Source: JBDRTU01 sp043823825 (GTDB taxonomy: Bacteria; Patescibacteriota; Patescibacteriia; Veblenbacterales; UBA10138). From it: a stretch of DNA of 21,955 nucleotides. Both the position numbers and the translations under genes were made by a program. Below are positions 5,680-13,300 of the stretch, one piece after another. Position 1 is the stretch's first letter, and the number at the start of each line of letters is the position of its first letter. The notes under the pieces are model-generated. The model saw only the letters and a list, made by a program, of their open reading frames with translations. It did not search any database and was not told the DNA's origin. The DNA is taken from the NCBI GenBank assembly GCA_043823825.1, contig JBDRTU010000029.1:1-21955 (forward strand), in the 5' to 3' direction.

Positions 5680-6546
5680 TTATATTTTATAGCTTAAATT
5701 ACTTAACCTAAAACTGGGTATCTTAGAATCATGATTATAATAACCCAATGAGGTATCATCACTTTTGCTATGCGAATCTGATCCACCAGTATAAAAAAAA
5801 TTATTTTTTTTCACAATTCTTTCCAGAAGTCTAATTTTTTTAGGGGGAGTGTTGTTGTGATAAATTTCTATACCCGTAATCCCTTTTTTAATCAAATCAT
5901 AAATATCCTTATCTTCTAATGGTTTTACTACGAAACTAACAGGCGAAAAAGGGTGTGCTAAAATAATGTCCCTACTTATATTGTGGAATTTATCAAGTAT
6001 CCAATCTAAATTAACTCCACTTCTTTGTGTATAGCATGGTCTACCCGCAGCTTGATAATAATCAAAAAATTCCTTCATATTAAGAAGATGGCCGTGTTTT
6101 TTGATCAAAAGTTTTTGATTTTCTTTCTTATGGTAGATACTCCAAGCCACGGTAAAACCAATAGGTTTTTTAGATTCCGGAATTAACGTGTTGTCCATAA
6201 TGAATCCTTGTTTTTTAAATAATTTAATTGTCGTTTCCAGCTCTTTAATTTTTTTACCCCCAACTAATCTGTTCCTTTCTTGAATAATTTTTTTAACGGC
6301 CGGTAAATTGAAATTATATATCAATAAATGAATTTCTTGATTTTTATATAGAGCAGAAAGCTCTACCCCATTAATAAAATAGACTTTATTTTTCTGTAAA
6401 ATACCAGCCATTTTATCAACACCGTCAATATTATCATGGTCCGTAAGACTACAATAACTAATACCAGCGTTGAGAATCTTTTTAGATAATTCTTTTATAT
6501 CCAAAACACCGTCAGAATAACTTGAATGGATGTGCAAGTCAATCAT
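5680..6546 (-). CDS. PHP-domain metal-dependent phosphoesterase (TrpH/YciV-like)
   Basis: The 288-residue protein has the PHP metal-site motifs in order: MIDLHIHSSYSDG (His4, His6, Asp12), SLTDHDN (residues 33-39), NGVELSA (Glu62), ILAHPFSP, and near the C-terminus GGSDSHS (Asp, His). This matches the TrpH/YciV group, whose known members hydrolyse phosphates of nucleotides or RNA 5' ends, for example 3',5'-nucleoside bisphosphates. The substrate here is not predictable. The gene is AT-rich compared with clpC upstream. It is bracketed by two copies of the 20-bp clpC 3' end, which suggests it was inserted after clpC. It starts 50 bp after the clpC stop on the same strand, so it may be read through from clpC. 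Confidence 0.85.
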   Translation of the reverse strand: MIDLHIHSSYSDGVLDIKELSKKILNAGISYCSLTDHDNIDGVDKMAGILQKNKVYFINGVELSALYKNQEIHLLIYNFNLPAVKKIIQERNRLVGGKKIKELETTIKLFKKQGFIMDNTLIPESKKPIGFTVAWSIYHKKENQKLLIKKHGHLLNMKEFFDYYQAAGRPCYTQRSGVNLDWILDKFHNISRDIILAHPFSPVSFVVKPLEDKDIYDLIKKGITGIEIYHNNTPPKKIRLLERIVKKNNFFYTGGSDSHSKSDDTSLGYYNHDSKIPSFRLSNLSYKI

Positions 6547-6598
6547 ATTTTTTTAGAAAAACTTTTATTATTTCTGCTAAAGAAATAGCGAAACTGAA

Positions 6599-9103
6599 TT
6601 ACTCCACCACTATCTCTTTCCCTTTAACCCAAACAGTTACCATAAGGGATTTTTCTTTAGTGCTAGTTAATAACTTATCAGAAATATAATTTTCTATTTT
6701 CTCCTGAATAAAGCGGCGAATGCCGCGGGCGCCTTCGGTGGGTGACCAAGCAGTTTTGGCCATTGCCTTAGCAACGCCGCTAGCAAGCTTTACAGTTACT
6801 GCTAATTTTTGTGCCCTCAATTTCTCTTCTAATTCAGACAATTGCAATTTAACAATTTCTTCCAAGTCTCTCTCTGTTAAAGGATTAAATACTAACACCG
6901 CATCTAAGCGGTTTAAAAATTCTGGCCTAAAGAATTTTTTTACTTCTTCTAAAATTGTTTCCTTAATAGCAGCAAATTGTTCAGTAAACTTTTGCTTAGC
7001 TTGGTCACTTTCTGCTTCAAAACCAAGGCTTGCCTGCTGATTCAATTCTTTCAGTCCTAAGTTGGAAGTTAAAATAACTAATGAGTTTTTAAAGTTTACT
7101 TGTTTGCCACTGGCATCAGTTAAATGCCCTTCGTCTAATATTTGCAATAATAAGTTAAAAACATCTGGGTGGGCTTTTTCAACTTCATCAAACAATACTA
7201 CCGAAGCTGGTCGGCGTTTTATTTGGTCTGATAATTTATTAGCATCTTTATAACCAACATAACCAGCTGGCGCACCAATTAGTTTGGAAATATTAAAGCT
7301 TTCGGAAAATTCTGACATATCCAGCCGAATTAAAGCATTAACATCACCAAACACTTCTTGTGCCACTACTTTAGCTAGTTCTGTTTTACCAACTCCCGAT
7401 GGTCCTAAAAACATAAACGAACCAACTGGCCGCGTAGTGTTACCAATGCCCAAGCGCGCTCGGCGGATAAAGCGCGCTACCATAGCCACTGCTTCTGGTT
7501 GGCCTTTTAAGCGTTTGCCTAAAGTTTGCTCCAAGTTCACTAGTTTATTTTTTTCGCCAGTCAATAATTCAGTAACTGCCACGCCAGTTATTTGCGAAAC
7601 CACGGCGGCGATATTTTCACGAGTTAATTCGCCAATAATTTGCGGGCGTTTTTGTAGTTTATCTTTAACCTTATTAAGTTTAACACGCACCGCATCTTCC
7701 TCTTCTTTATACTGCGTGGCTAGAACAAAATTTTCCTCTGAAATAGCCAGTTCTTTAGCTTCCGAAACTTGCCGCAGTTTGGCTTCCAGTTCCCTTAAAT
7801 GCCTTAGGTCGCTTGAAGGTTTAACATTAGTTCTTAGGTGAGACGCAGCTTCATCTAATAAATCAATTGCTTTGTCAGGTAAAAATTTATCTTGCAAATA
7901 TCGCTCGGAAAGATAAACCGCCGCTTCAATCACCTCGTCAGAAATTTTTACACCATGAAATTTTTCATAATTGGCTTTAATTCCTTGTAGAACCTGCACG
8001 GCTTCCTCGGGGGAAACTTCGCGGACAGTAACTGTTTGAAAGCGCCGTTCCAAAGCGGCGTCAGATTCAATGCTTTTTTTATATTCGTCTTGAGTGGTGG
8101 CGCCAATACAACGAATATACCCTTTAGACAAAGCAGGCTTTAAAATATTAGCCAAGTCCAACGAGCCGGGCGCCGCGCCAGTGCCCACAATAGTATGGAT
8201 TTCATCAATAAACAAAATAATATCAGGATTATTTTTTATTTCGTCAATAATTTGTTTCATGCGGCTTTCAAATTCACCGCGGTACATTGTGCCGGCTATT
8301 ACCAAGCCCAAGTCTAGCGCGTAAATCTTTTTTCCTAATAACCAGTCAGGAACCTGGCCTGACATTATTTGTTTGGCTAAACCCTCTACAATTGCGGTTT
8401 TTCCAACACCCGGATCGCCCAAAAGCAGGGGATTGTTTTTAGTGCGCCGCGCTAAAATATTAATTAGGCGGGTAATTTCGGCGCCGCGGCCTATTACTGG
8501 GTCAACTTTTTTTTGTACTTCATCCGAAGTTAAGTTGGTTCCAAAAAATTCCAAAGCTTGTAGCGACGGCGGTTCAGCTGCTTCGGTTTTGGTTTCTGGA
8601 GTAAAGGCCTCGGTAATATCTGGAAATTTAGAAGTGCTTTTTAGTACCGAATGGATACTATTTTTTAATTTGGCCACGTTAATATTAAGTTGCTGCCAAA
8701 GTTGATGCGCTTCTTTACCGTCTTCCGAAACTAGCGCTTCTAACAAGTGTTCAGTGCCAACGTAATGATGCTGGTGTTTCCAGGCAGTCACCACTGACCG
8801 CTCAATTACTTTTTTAACCGGGTCTGATAACTGAGAAGTAAAAATATGATGCAAGTTTGGTTGGCTGGTGCTGCTTGAAGGCAATAAACTTACGGGATTA
8901 CTATTTAGTTTTTGATGCAAGCTAACCGGCGTTAAACCTTGCCGCTCTAAAATTTCCGAGGCCAAGCTGCCTCGCTCCGAAGCCAGCGCCAACAACAAAT
9001 CACAAAGCTCTAATTCTGTTCTGCCAGCGCTTTGGGCATAGGTTAAAGCCAATCCTATGATTTTTTGATAATGGGTGGTGAATTTAGATAAAATGTCAGA
9101 CAT
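6599..9103 (-). CDS. clpC: ClpC-type AAA+ unfoldase (Hsp100)
   Basis: This 834-residue protein has an N-terminal Clp repeat domain (1 to about 155), a first AAA+ module with Walker A GDPGVGKT (229-236) and Walker B IILFIDE (295-301), a middle helical region with a UVR-like segment (about 436-485), and a second AAA+ module with Walker A GPSGVGKT (567-574), Walker B VVLFDEVEKAH and GYVGY pore loop. The short middle region and SLGF near residue 690, resembling the ClpP-docking loop, favour ClpC over ClpB. It would unfold proteins and feed them to ClpP; no clpP is in this window. The ATG is followed by a normal Clp N-terminus, so the start is secure. Its last 20 bp recur at 5655-5674 beyond the PHP gene. 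Confidence 0.93.
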   Translation of the reverse strand: MSDILSKFTTHYQKIIGLALTYAQSAGRTELELCDLLLALASERGSLASEILERQGLTPVSLHQKLNSNPVSLLPSSSTSQPNLHHIFTSQLSDPVKKVIERSVVTAWKHQHHYVGTEHLLEALVSEDGKEAHQLWQQLNINVAKLKNSIHSVLKSTSKFPDITEAFTPETKTEAAEPPSLQALEFFGTNLTSDEVQKKVDPVIGRGAEITRLINILARRTKNNPLLLGDPGVGKTAIVEGLAKQIMSGQVPDWLLGKKIYALDLGLVIAGTMYRGEFESRMKQIIDEIKNNPDIILFIDEIHTIVGTGAAPGSLDLANILKPALSKGYIRCIGATTQDEYKKSIESDAALERRFQTVTVREVSPEEAVQVLQGIKANYEKFHGVKISDEVIEAAVYLSERYLQDKFLPDKAIDLLDEAASHLRTNVKPSSDLRHLRELEAKLRQVSEAKELAISEENFVLATQYKEEEDAVRVKLNKVKDKLQKRPQIIGELTRENIAAVVSQITGVAVTELLTGEKNKLVNLEQTLGKRLKGQPEAVAMVARFIRRARLGIGNTTRPVGSFMFLGPSGVGKTELAKVVAQEVFGDVNALIRLDMSEFSESFNISKLIGAPAGYVGYKDANKLSDQIKRRPASVVLFDEVEKAHPDVFNLLLQILDEGHLTDASGKQVNFKNSLVILTSNLGLKELNQQASLGFEAESDQAKQKFTEQFAAIKETILEEVKKFFRPEFLNRLDAVLVFNPLTERDLEEIVKLQLSELEEKLRAQKLAVTVKLASGVAKAMAKTAWSPTEGARGIRRFIQEKIENYISDKLLTSTKEKSLMVTVWVKGKEIVVE

Positions 9104-9110
9104 ATTATTT

Positions 9111-9215
9111 TGTCATTACGAGGAGTTTTGTTGAAAGCGGGATGACGAAGCAATCCATTTGCTTTAGATCGCCGCGTCCCGATTGATATCGGGACTCGCG
9201 ATGACCTTTTACTTT
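9111..9215. repeat. Dispersed ~100-bp palindromic repeat, copy 1
   Basis: The segment begins cattacgaggag, contains gatgacgaagcaatcc and gatcgccgcg, then a perfect hairpin GTCCCGAT-TGAT-ATCGGGAC (9176-9195), and ends tcgcgatgacc. These words belong to a common intergenic repeat built on the phrase tca-tt-acgaggag with its inverse at the other end. Related words occur at 19190-19345 (gattgccacgtcgc, cactcctcgtaatgac). No coding potential. It fills part of the gene-free region 9104-9517. Confidence 0.6.
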
Positions 9216-9226
9216 ACTATAGCATT

Positions 9227-9336
9227 ATAACAATATAACAATAAAACATTACAACAAATCAGCGCCTTGTTCAAGTGCTTAGTGTCTCAGTGTTATAGTG
9301 ATCTAATGTTCAAGTGCTAAAGTGTTCCAGTGAGCC
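9227..9336. repeat. Inward-facing pair of degenerate octamer arrays (consensus ATAACACT)
   Basis: The plus strand 9227-9258 reads ATAACAAT, ATAACAAT, AAAACATT, ACAACAAA. The minus strand from 9336 to 9281 reads GGCTCACT, GGAACACT, TTAGCACT, TGAACATT, AGATCACT, ATAACACT, GAGACACT, followed by the 7-nt unit AAGCACT. The centre of about 15 bp holds no gene. It lies between clpC and proB; the rest of 9337-9450 shows nothing I can name. Confidence 0.6.
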
Positions 9337-9452
9337 ATGTCATTTTTTAGTGGCTTATAATATTTTACTAACTTTTTCCAGTCCTTAAAACTTTCTAATA
9401 TTTAAGTTACGGCCGCGCTATAAGATCAAAGCAAAATACGAAAAAGCTATAA

Positions 9453-9481
9453 TTGTGCTTTTATTCTTTACATAGTTATAA
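9453..9481 (+). promoter_or_regulatory. Possible promoter of the proline cluster
   Basis: TTGTGC (9453-9458) and TTATAA (9476-9481) are 17 bp apart, about 36 bp before the proB ATG. Both boxes deviate from consensus. The leader holds a direct repeat of TTAAGTTATAC; no clear Shine-Dalgarno precedes proB. Confidence 0.35.
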
Positions 9482-9517
9482 AAAAGGGCTAAATTAAGTT
9501 ATACTTAAGTTATACTT

Positions 9518-10597
9518 ATGAAGAAATCAGTGGTAATCAAGATTGGTAGCAATTCGTTGTTAGATGAACAAGCTAATATAGACACATCCTTTTTACAAAG
9601 GATAGTGCACATAATTTTTGAACTTAAAAAAAGACAATGGGCGCCTTTATTAGTTTTATCTGGCGCTGTGGCCGCCGGCCGGGCGGATTCTAAAAATCTT
9701 GTCTCATATGCTAGTAGTGCCGCCCGTGGGCAAATGATACTTACATCACTAATGAATGAATTAGGAGAGAAAGCTGGTATCAAATTTGCCCAGTTTCTTT
9801 TATCTAACCACGACATTATTGAGCGCGATAGGTATAACTCTTTATACAATACTTTTGATGAGTGTTTGGAGTTAGGGTTGGTTCCACTTATAAATGAGAA
9901 CGATGCTACTGGTATTGCGCAATATCACGATTTTGTAGATAACGACCAAGTGGCTACCATTGTAGGAGTTGTGGTAGGCGCAGAGAAAATATTTCTTTTT
10001 ACAAATGTGGCTGGTGTTTTTCGTAACTCGCCTAATAAAAGTTCTGCGTTGTCAGAAACGCCAATTGCTTCGATTAGAGATGTTAATAAAGAGTTGATGT
10101 GTTTACACTTGGGTAAGAAGAGTCTCGCTGGGAGGGGAGGAATGGAAGCAAAGCTACGGGCAGCCAGGCTAGCAAGCTTTGTAGGTATAACTACATATAT
10201 TCTTGATAGCAGAATACTTGAAAATGCGGTTGAGATTATTGATAGTAAGAAATGTCGGGGAACAGTATGTTTACCTTGGAAGGGCCCCATTTCCTTAACA
10301 GATAGAACCCGTCGATTAATTGTTTCACACACATCTAGTGCTAGTATTAGGGTAGATGCTGGTGCGGAGGAAGCCTTACATAAAAGAAAGAGTTTACTGG
10401 CGGTGGGTGTTACCCAGGTTTTTGGAACTTTTGAGAAAAATGATTCAGTAGAGATTATAGGAAGTAAAAAGCAACCGGTGGCGCTTGGCGTATCAGCGCT
10501 TTCAAGTGTAGAACTGGCAAAGATAATTAATTCCAAAAAAAAACCGTTTAATGTTGAGGTGGCGCATGCTGATAATTTAGTTTTATTTCCACTATGA
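9518..10597 (+). CDS. proB: Glutamate 5-kinase
   Basis: ProB phosphorylates glutamate with ATP, the first step of proline synthesis. The 359-residue protein has the amino-acid-kinase fold first: VVIKIGSNSL (5-14), SGAVAAG (48-54), INENDA (125-130), DND (141-143), and GRGGMEAKLRAA (205-216). A PUA domain follows at about 268-356 with VDAGAEEAL, LLAVGVTQVFGTF and ALSSVELAKII. The length and order match the standard enzyme with PUA (E. coli about 367). The loop usually reading DND-R/N-L is DNDQVAT here, still acceptable. Hand count of one 60-base line gives about 32% G+C, AT-rich like the genome background. The stop overlaps the proC start by ATGA, so the two are coupled. Proline feedback normally acts on this enzyme; the sequence cannot show whether it is kept. 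Confidence 0.93.
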   Translation: MKKSVVIKIGSNSLLDEQANIDTSFLQRIVHIIFELKKRQWAPLLVLSGAVAAGRADSKNLVSYASSAARGQMILTSLMNELGEKAGIKFAQFLLSNHDIIERDRYNSLYNTFDECLELGLVPLINENDATGIAQYHDFVDNDQVATIVGVVVGAEKIFLFTNVAGVFRNSPNKSSALSETPIASIRDVNKELMCLHLGKKSLAGRGGMEAKLRAARLASFVGITTYILDSRILENAVEIIDSKKCRGTVCLPWKGPISLTDRTRRLIVSHTSSASIRVDAGAEEALHKRKSLLAVGVTQVFGTFEKNDSVEIIGSKKQPVALGVSALSSVELAKIINSKKKPFNVEVAHADNLVLFPL

Positions 10598-11430
10598 AAA
10601 AATTACAAGTCGTTATTATAGGCGGAGGGAATATGGGTGCAGCCATACTGCAGTCATTACTGCGTGCTAGAGGTATATCGTCTAGGCAAGTTACGGTGAT
10701 TGAGCGAAACACTGTTAAGCGCCGCCAATTAAAGGATCATTTTTTAGTCGACGTGCAAGCCGTCCTTTTAGCTTCGCATCTAAGTAGTGTAGATGTCGTT
10801 ATCATCGCGATTAAGCCCCAGAATTTTCCTGCAGTAACCGGTTACATACGTGATCATTTTCCGAAGCCCGGTTTGTTAGTATCTGTAATGGCGGGCGTAA
10901 AGATTTCAACGATTAAGTCATCTACCAATTGTAGTCGTATTATAAGAATTATGCCTAATTTACCAATGGCTGTTGGTAAGGGGTTTTCGGCGTGGTTTGC
11001 TACGCGTAGTGTCAGTAAAAAACAAAAGAATTTTGTTCATAAAATACTTGCGGCAGGCGGTGAACAAATTCAGATTAATAAGGAAAATTTATTTGATGCA
11101 ATTACCGCTATTAGTGGTTCTGGGCCAGCATACTTATTTACGTTCGTCGCCGACCTCATGAATGCCGCTCAACAATTGGGGGTGGAAACAGTCGAAGCAA
11201 GGAAAATGGTTTTACAAACTCTTAAGGGAAGCTTAGCCTTATTAGAAAATTCTACCGACTCAGCAGATAGCTGGCGCAAACGAGTAACCTCAAAAGGGGG
11301 CACGACGGCAGCGGCTTTTAAAGTGTTGCGTAAGGGGGGGTTAGATAAGCTTTGGCTAAGCGCTATTCAGGCGGCACATCGGCGATCGCGTCAATTATCT
11401 GTACTTCTTGACAAGATCTTGCGGGAATAG
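10594..11430 (+). CDS. proC: Pyrroline-5-carboxylate reductase
   Basis: ProC reduces pyrroline-5-carboxylate to proline with NAD(P)H, the last step of the pathway. The 278-residue protein starts with a Rossmann motif VVIIGGGNMGAAIL (6-19) and has IIAIKPQNF (70-78), RIMPNLPMAVGKG (118-130), then the dimerisation and substrate domain with ISGSGPAYLF (173-182) and TSKGGTTAAAF (232-242). All are family signatures and the length is normal. Its ATG overlaps the proB stop by 4 nt. It is followed by a 77-nt gap before proS with no evident terminator, so transcription probably continues. Confidence 0.95.
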   Translation: MKKLQVVIIGGGNMGAAILQSLLRARGISSRQVTVIERNTVKRRQLKDHFLVDVQAVLLASHLSSVDVVIIAIKPQNFPAVTGYIRDHFPKPGLLVSVMAGVKISTIKSSTNCSRIIRIMPNLPMAVGKGFSAWFATRSVSKKQKNFVHKILAAGGEQIQINKENLFDAITAISGSGPAYLFTFVADLMNAAQQLGVETVEARKMVLQTLKGSLALLENSTDSADSWRKRVTSKGGTTAAAFKVLRKGGLDKLWLSAIQAAHRRSRQLSVLLDKILRE

Positions 11431-11492
11431 TAAGATTAAATGAAACAAAATATTACAAATAAACTGTATATTAACAACCAAACCCCTTATTG

Positions 11493-11501
11493 AAAGGAGG
11501 G
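11493..11501 (+). promoter_or_regulatory. Strong ribosome binding site that sets the proS start
   Basis: AAAGGAGGG lies 6-7 nt before the ATG at 11508. A longer reading from the TTG at 11490 would put this site inside the gene, so the ATG is preferred. It is the best Shine-Dalgarno in the window, and suggests proS is translated independently of proC. Confidence 0.8.
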
Positions 11502-11507
11502 TGTTTT

Positions 11508-13292
11508 ATGAGGTATTCAAAGTTGTTTCCACCTACACTGCGGGTAATGCGATCCAACATGATTGCATCGCATTTGCTTTTAGAAAAGGCGGGATTTATT
11601 CGATCAGTGGCCTCTTCGGGAATTTTTGCTTTATTGCCATTGGGAAAATTAGTTCACGATCGGGTTTGTGGAATTATTTTTGATGAGATGTCGCGAGATG
11701 TAATTCAGCACGTAGATCTACCTATTCTACAGTCTAGCTCCCTTTGGGAACAGACTGGACGATGGGCCAAATATCTAAAATCAAATACCATGTTTATTAC
11801 CAAGGAGCACTACTCGGGTGAGATGTTTGGGCTGTCACCTACGGCAGAAGAAGTTATTACAATGTTAGCCGCCGCTGACATTAAATCGTGGAGACAATTG
11901 CCTGTTATTCTTCATCAAATTGGTAGAAAATTCCGTGATGAAATGAGACCCCGCTACGGTATGGTAAGGTCGCGGGAGTTCGTGATGTCAGACGCCTACT
12001 CATTTGATATCGATGAAGATGGTATGCGCAAATCGTTTGATTTGTTGCGCGCTGTTTATACGCGAATCTTTACCCGCTCTGGGTTAAAAAATTGTGTATC
12101 AGTTCAGGCTGACTCGGGGTCCATTGGCGGCAAAGGTTCTGCTGAATTCATGGCTGTTTGCGATGTTGGGGAAGATACACTACTTACCTGCAGTAGTTGT
12201 GATTATGGTGCCAATGTGGAAAAGGCCAATAGTCGTTACGCGAGATATGAGTATGACACAGTTCAGAATTCCATGCATCACGAGTTAACGCCGAATGCCA
12301 AAACCGTTGAGGAGTTAGAGCGATTTTTTCCTGGAATTAAATCCCATAATATGATCAAAACTATCATATTTACTGTTAATCCAGAAGGAAACGAACCATA
12401 CGAAGTCGCGATTTGCATTCGTGGTGACCTTGATGTTAATACGGTTAAGCTTACTAATCTGCTGCGCGCCGAGAGTGTTGTACCAGCAGTTGATAGAGTA
12501 GTAGAGGAAGTAACGGATGCTAGTGTGGGATTTGCTGGTCCAATCGGTCTTACCAAGGTTAGACAAATCATGTTCGATGAGTCAACTCGCGGTATGACTA
12601 ATTTTCTGTGTGGCGTAAACATAACCGATTATCATGGGCTGGATATTAACTTCGGTCGAGACATCGATGAACCAGTGGAGCGCTATGAACTTCACAATGC
12701 TACCGCTGGCCATAGGTGTCCTGAATGTGGTAAGGAGCTAAAGGAAAGTAAGGGCATCGAAGTTGGTCATGTGTTTATGTTACAGCAGGGATACGCGGAA
12801 GCAATGAATGCTAAGTTTCTTGATGACGCTGGTAAGTTGCGGACAATGTGGATGGGTTGTTACGGCATCGGAACAACTAGACTCATTCACGCCATTGTCG
12901 AGCAAAACCATGATGATTATGGTATTATATGGCCGATAACAGTGGCACCTTTTTTGGTGCATATTGTACCTATTGATTACTCTAATCAAGAACAAGCCAA
13001 GGTAGCTGATGAACTTTACCAACAATTTTTTGCAAGAGGCGTAGATGTTTTACTAGACGATCGCCATGAGAGAGTAGGCGTTAAGTTTAATGACGCCGAT
13101 CTTATTGGATGTCCATATAGAATTAATATTGGGCGTCTCGCAGGAGAGCGTAAGGTAGAGTTTCGTCACCGAGAATCGGGCAGTAGTCAGATTCTTGATA
13201 TTGATCAAGCAATCGAGTGTTGTGTCAATCTTCAAAAGGCACGCACTCAAAATAATACAACTAGCCAACTTACATCGGCTAAAACATTTTGA
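11508..13292 (+). CDS. proS: Prolyl-tRNA synthetase (bacterial type with editing insert)
   Basis: This class II synthetase activates proline and loads tRNA-Pro. It is 594 residues long, normal for the bacterial form with the INS editing domain. Visible parts: PTAEE (111-115), motif 2 KFRDEMRPRYGMVRSREFVM (141-160), GSIGGKGSAEF (204-214), the INS domain at about 240-400, a zinc-knuckle-like CPECGK, IEVGHVFML (417-425), motif 3 WMGCYGIGTTRL (448-459), and the anticodon-binding domain to the end. Where bacterial enzymes usually read LGTKYS after GHIF, this one reads LQQGYA, a local deviation near the active site. The gene ends in TGA directly before the RBS of the oxidoreductase gene. Whether it is the only ProRS in the genome cannot be seen here. 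Confidence 0.93.
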   Translation: MRYSKLFPPTLRVMRSNMIASHLLLEKAGFIRSVASSGIFALLPLGKLVHDRVCGIIFDEMSRDVIQHVDLPILQSSSLWEQTGRWAKYLKSNTMFITKEHYSGEMFGLSPTAEEVITMLAAADIKSWRQLPVILHQIGRKFRDEMRPRYGMVRSREFVMSDAYSFDIDEDGMRKSFDLLRAVYTRIFTRSGLKNCVSVQADSGSIGGKGSAEFMAVCDVGEDTLLTCSSCDYGANVEKANSRYARYEYDTVQNSMHHELTPNAKTVEELERFFPGIKSHNMIKTIIFTVNPEGNEPYEVAICIRGDLDVNTVKLTNLLRAESVVPAVDRVVEEVTDASVGFAGPIGLTKVRQIMFDESTRGMTNFLCGVNITDYHGLDINFGRDIDEPVERYELHNATAGHRCPECGKELKESKGIEVGHVFMLQQGYAEAMNAKFLDDAGKLRTMWMGCYGIGTTRLIHAIVEQNHDDYGIIWPITVAPFLVHIVPIDYSNQEQAKVADELYQQFFARGVDVLLDDRHERVGVKFNDADLIGCPYRINIGRLAGERKVEFRHRESGSSQILDIDQAIECCVNLQKARTQNNTTSQLTSAKTF

Positions 13293-13300
13293 GGTGAATT

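Noticed and set aside
6720..8705. Plus-strand frames opposite clpC
   Set aside because: Shadows of the highly conserved clpC coding sequence; no independent start signals or motifs.
9274..9336. Possible CRISPR array
   Set aside because: The units are 8 nt with only four nearly fixed bases and no spacers of 25-40 nt; no cas genes are in the window.
9505..10536. Two minus-strand frames opposite proB
   Set aside because: They show no family motif; the plus-strand ProB has all catalytic signatures.
11431..11507. T-box or other riboswitch before proS
   Set aside because: The 77-nt gap is too short and lacks a T-box core or a terminator hairpin; only a strong Shine-Dalgarno is visible.
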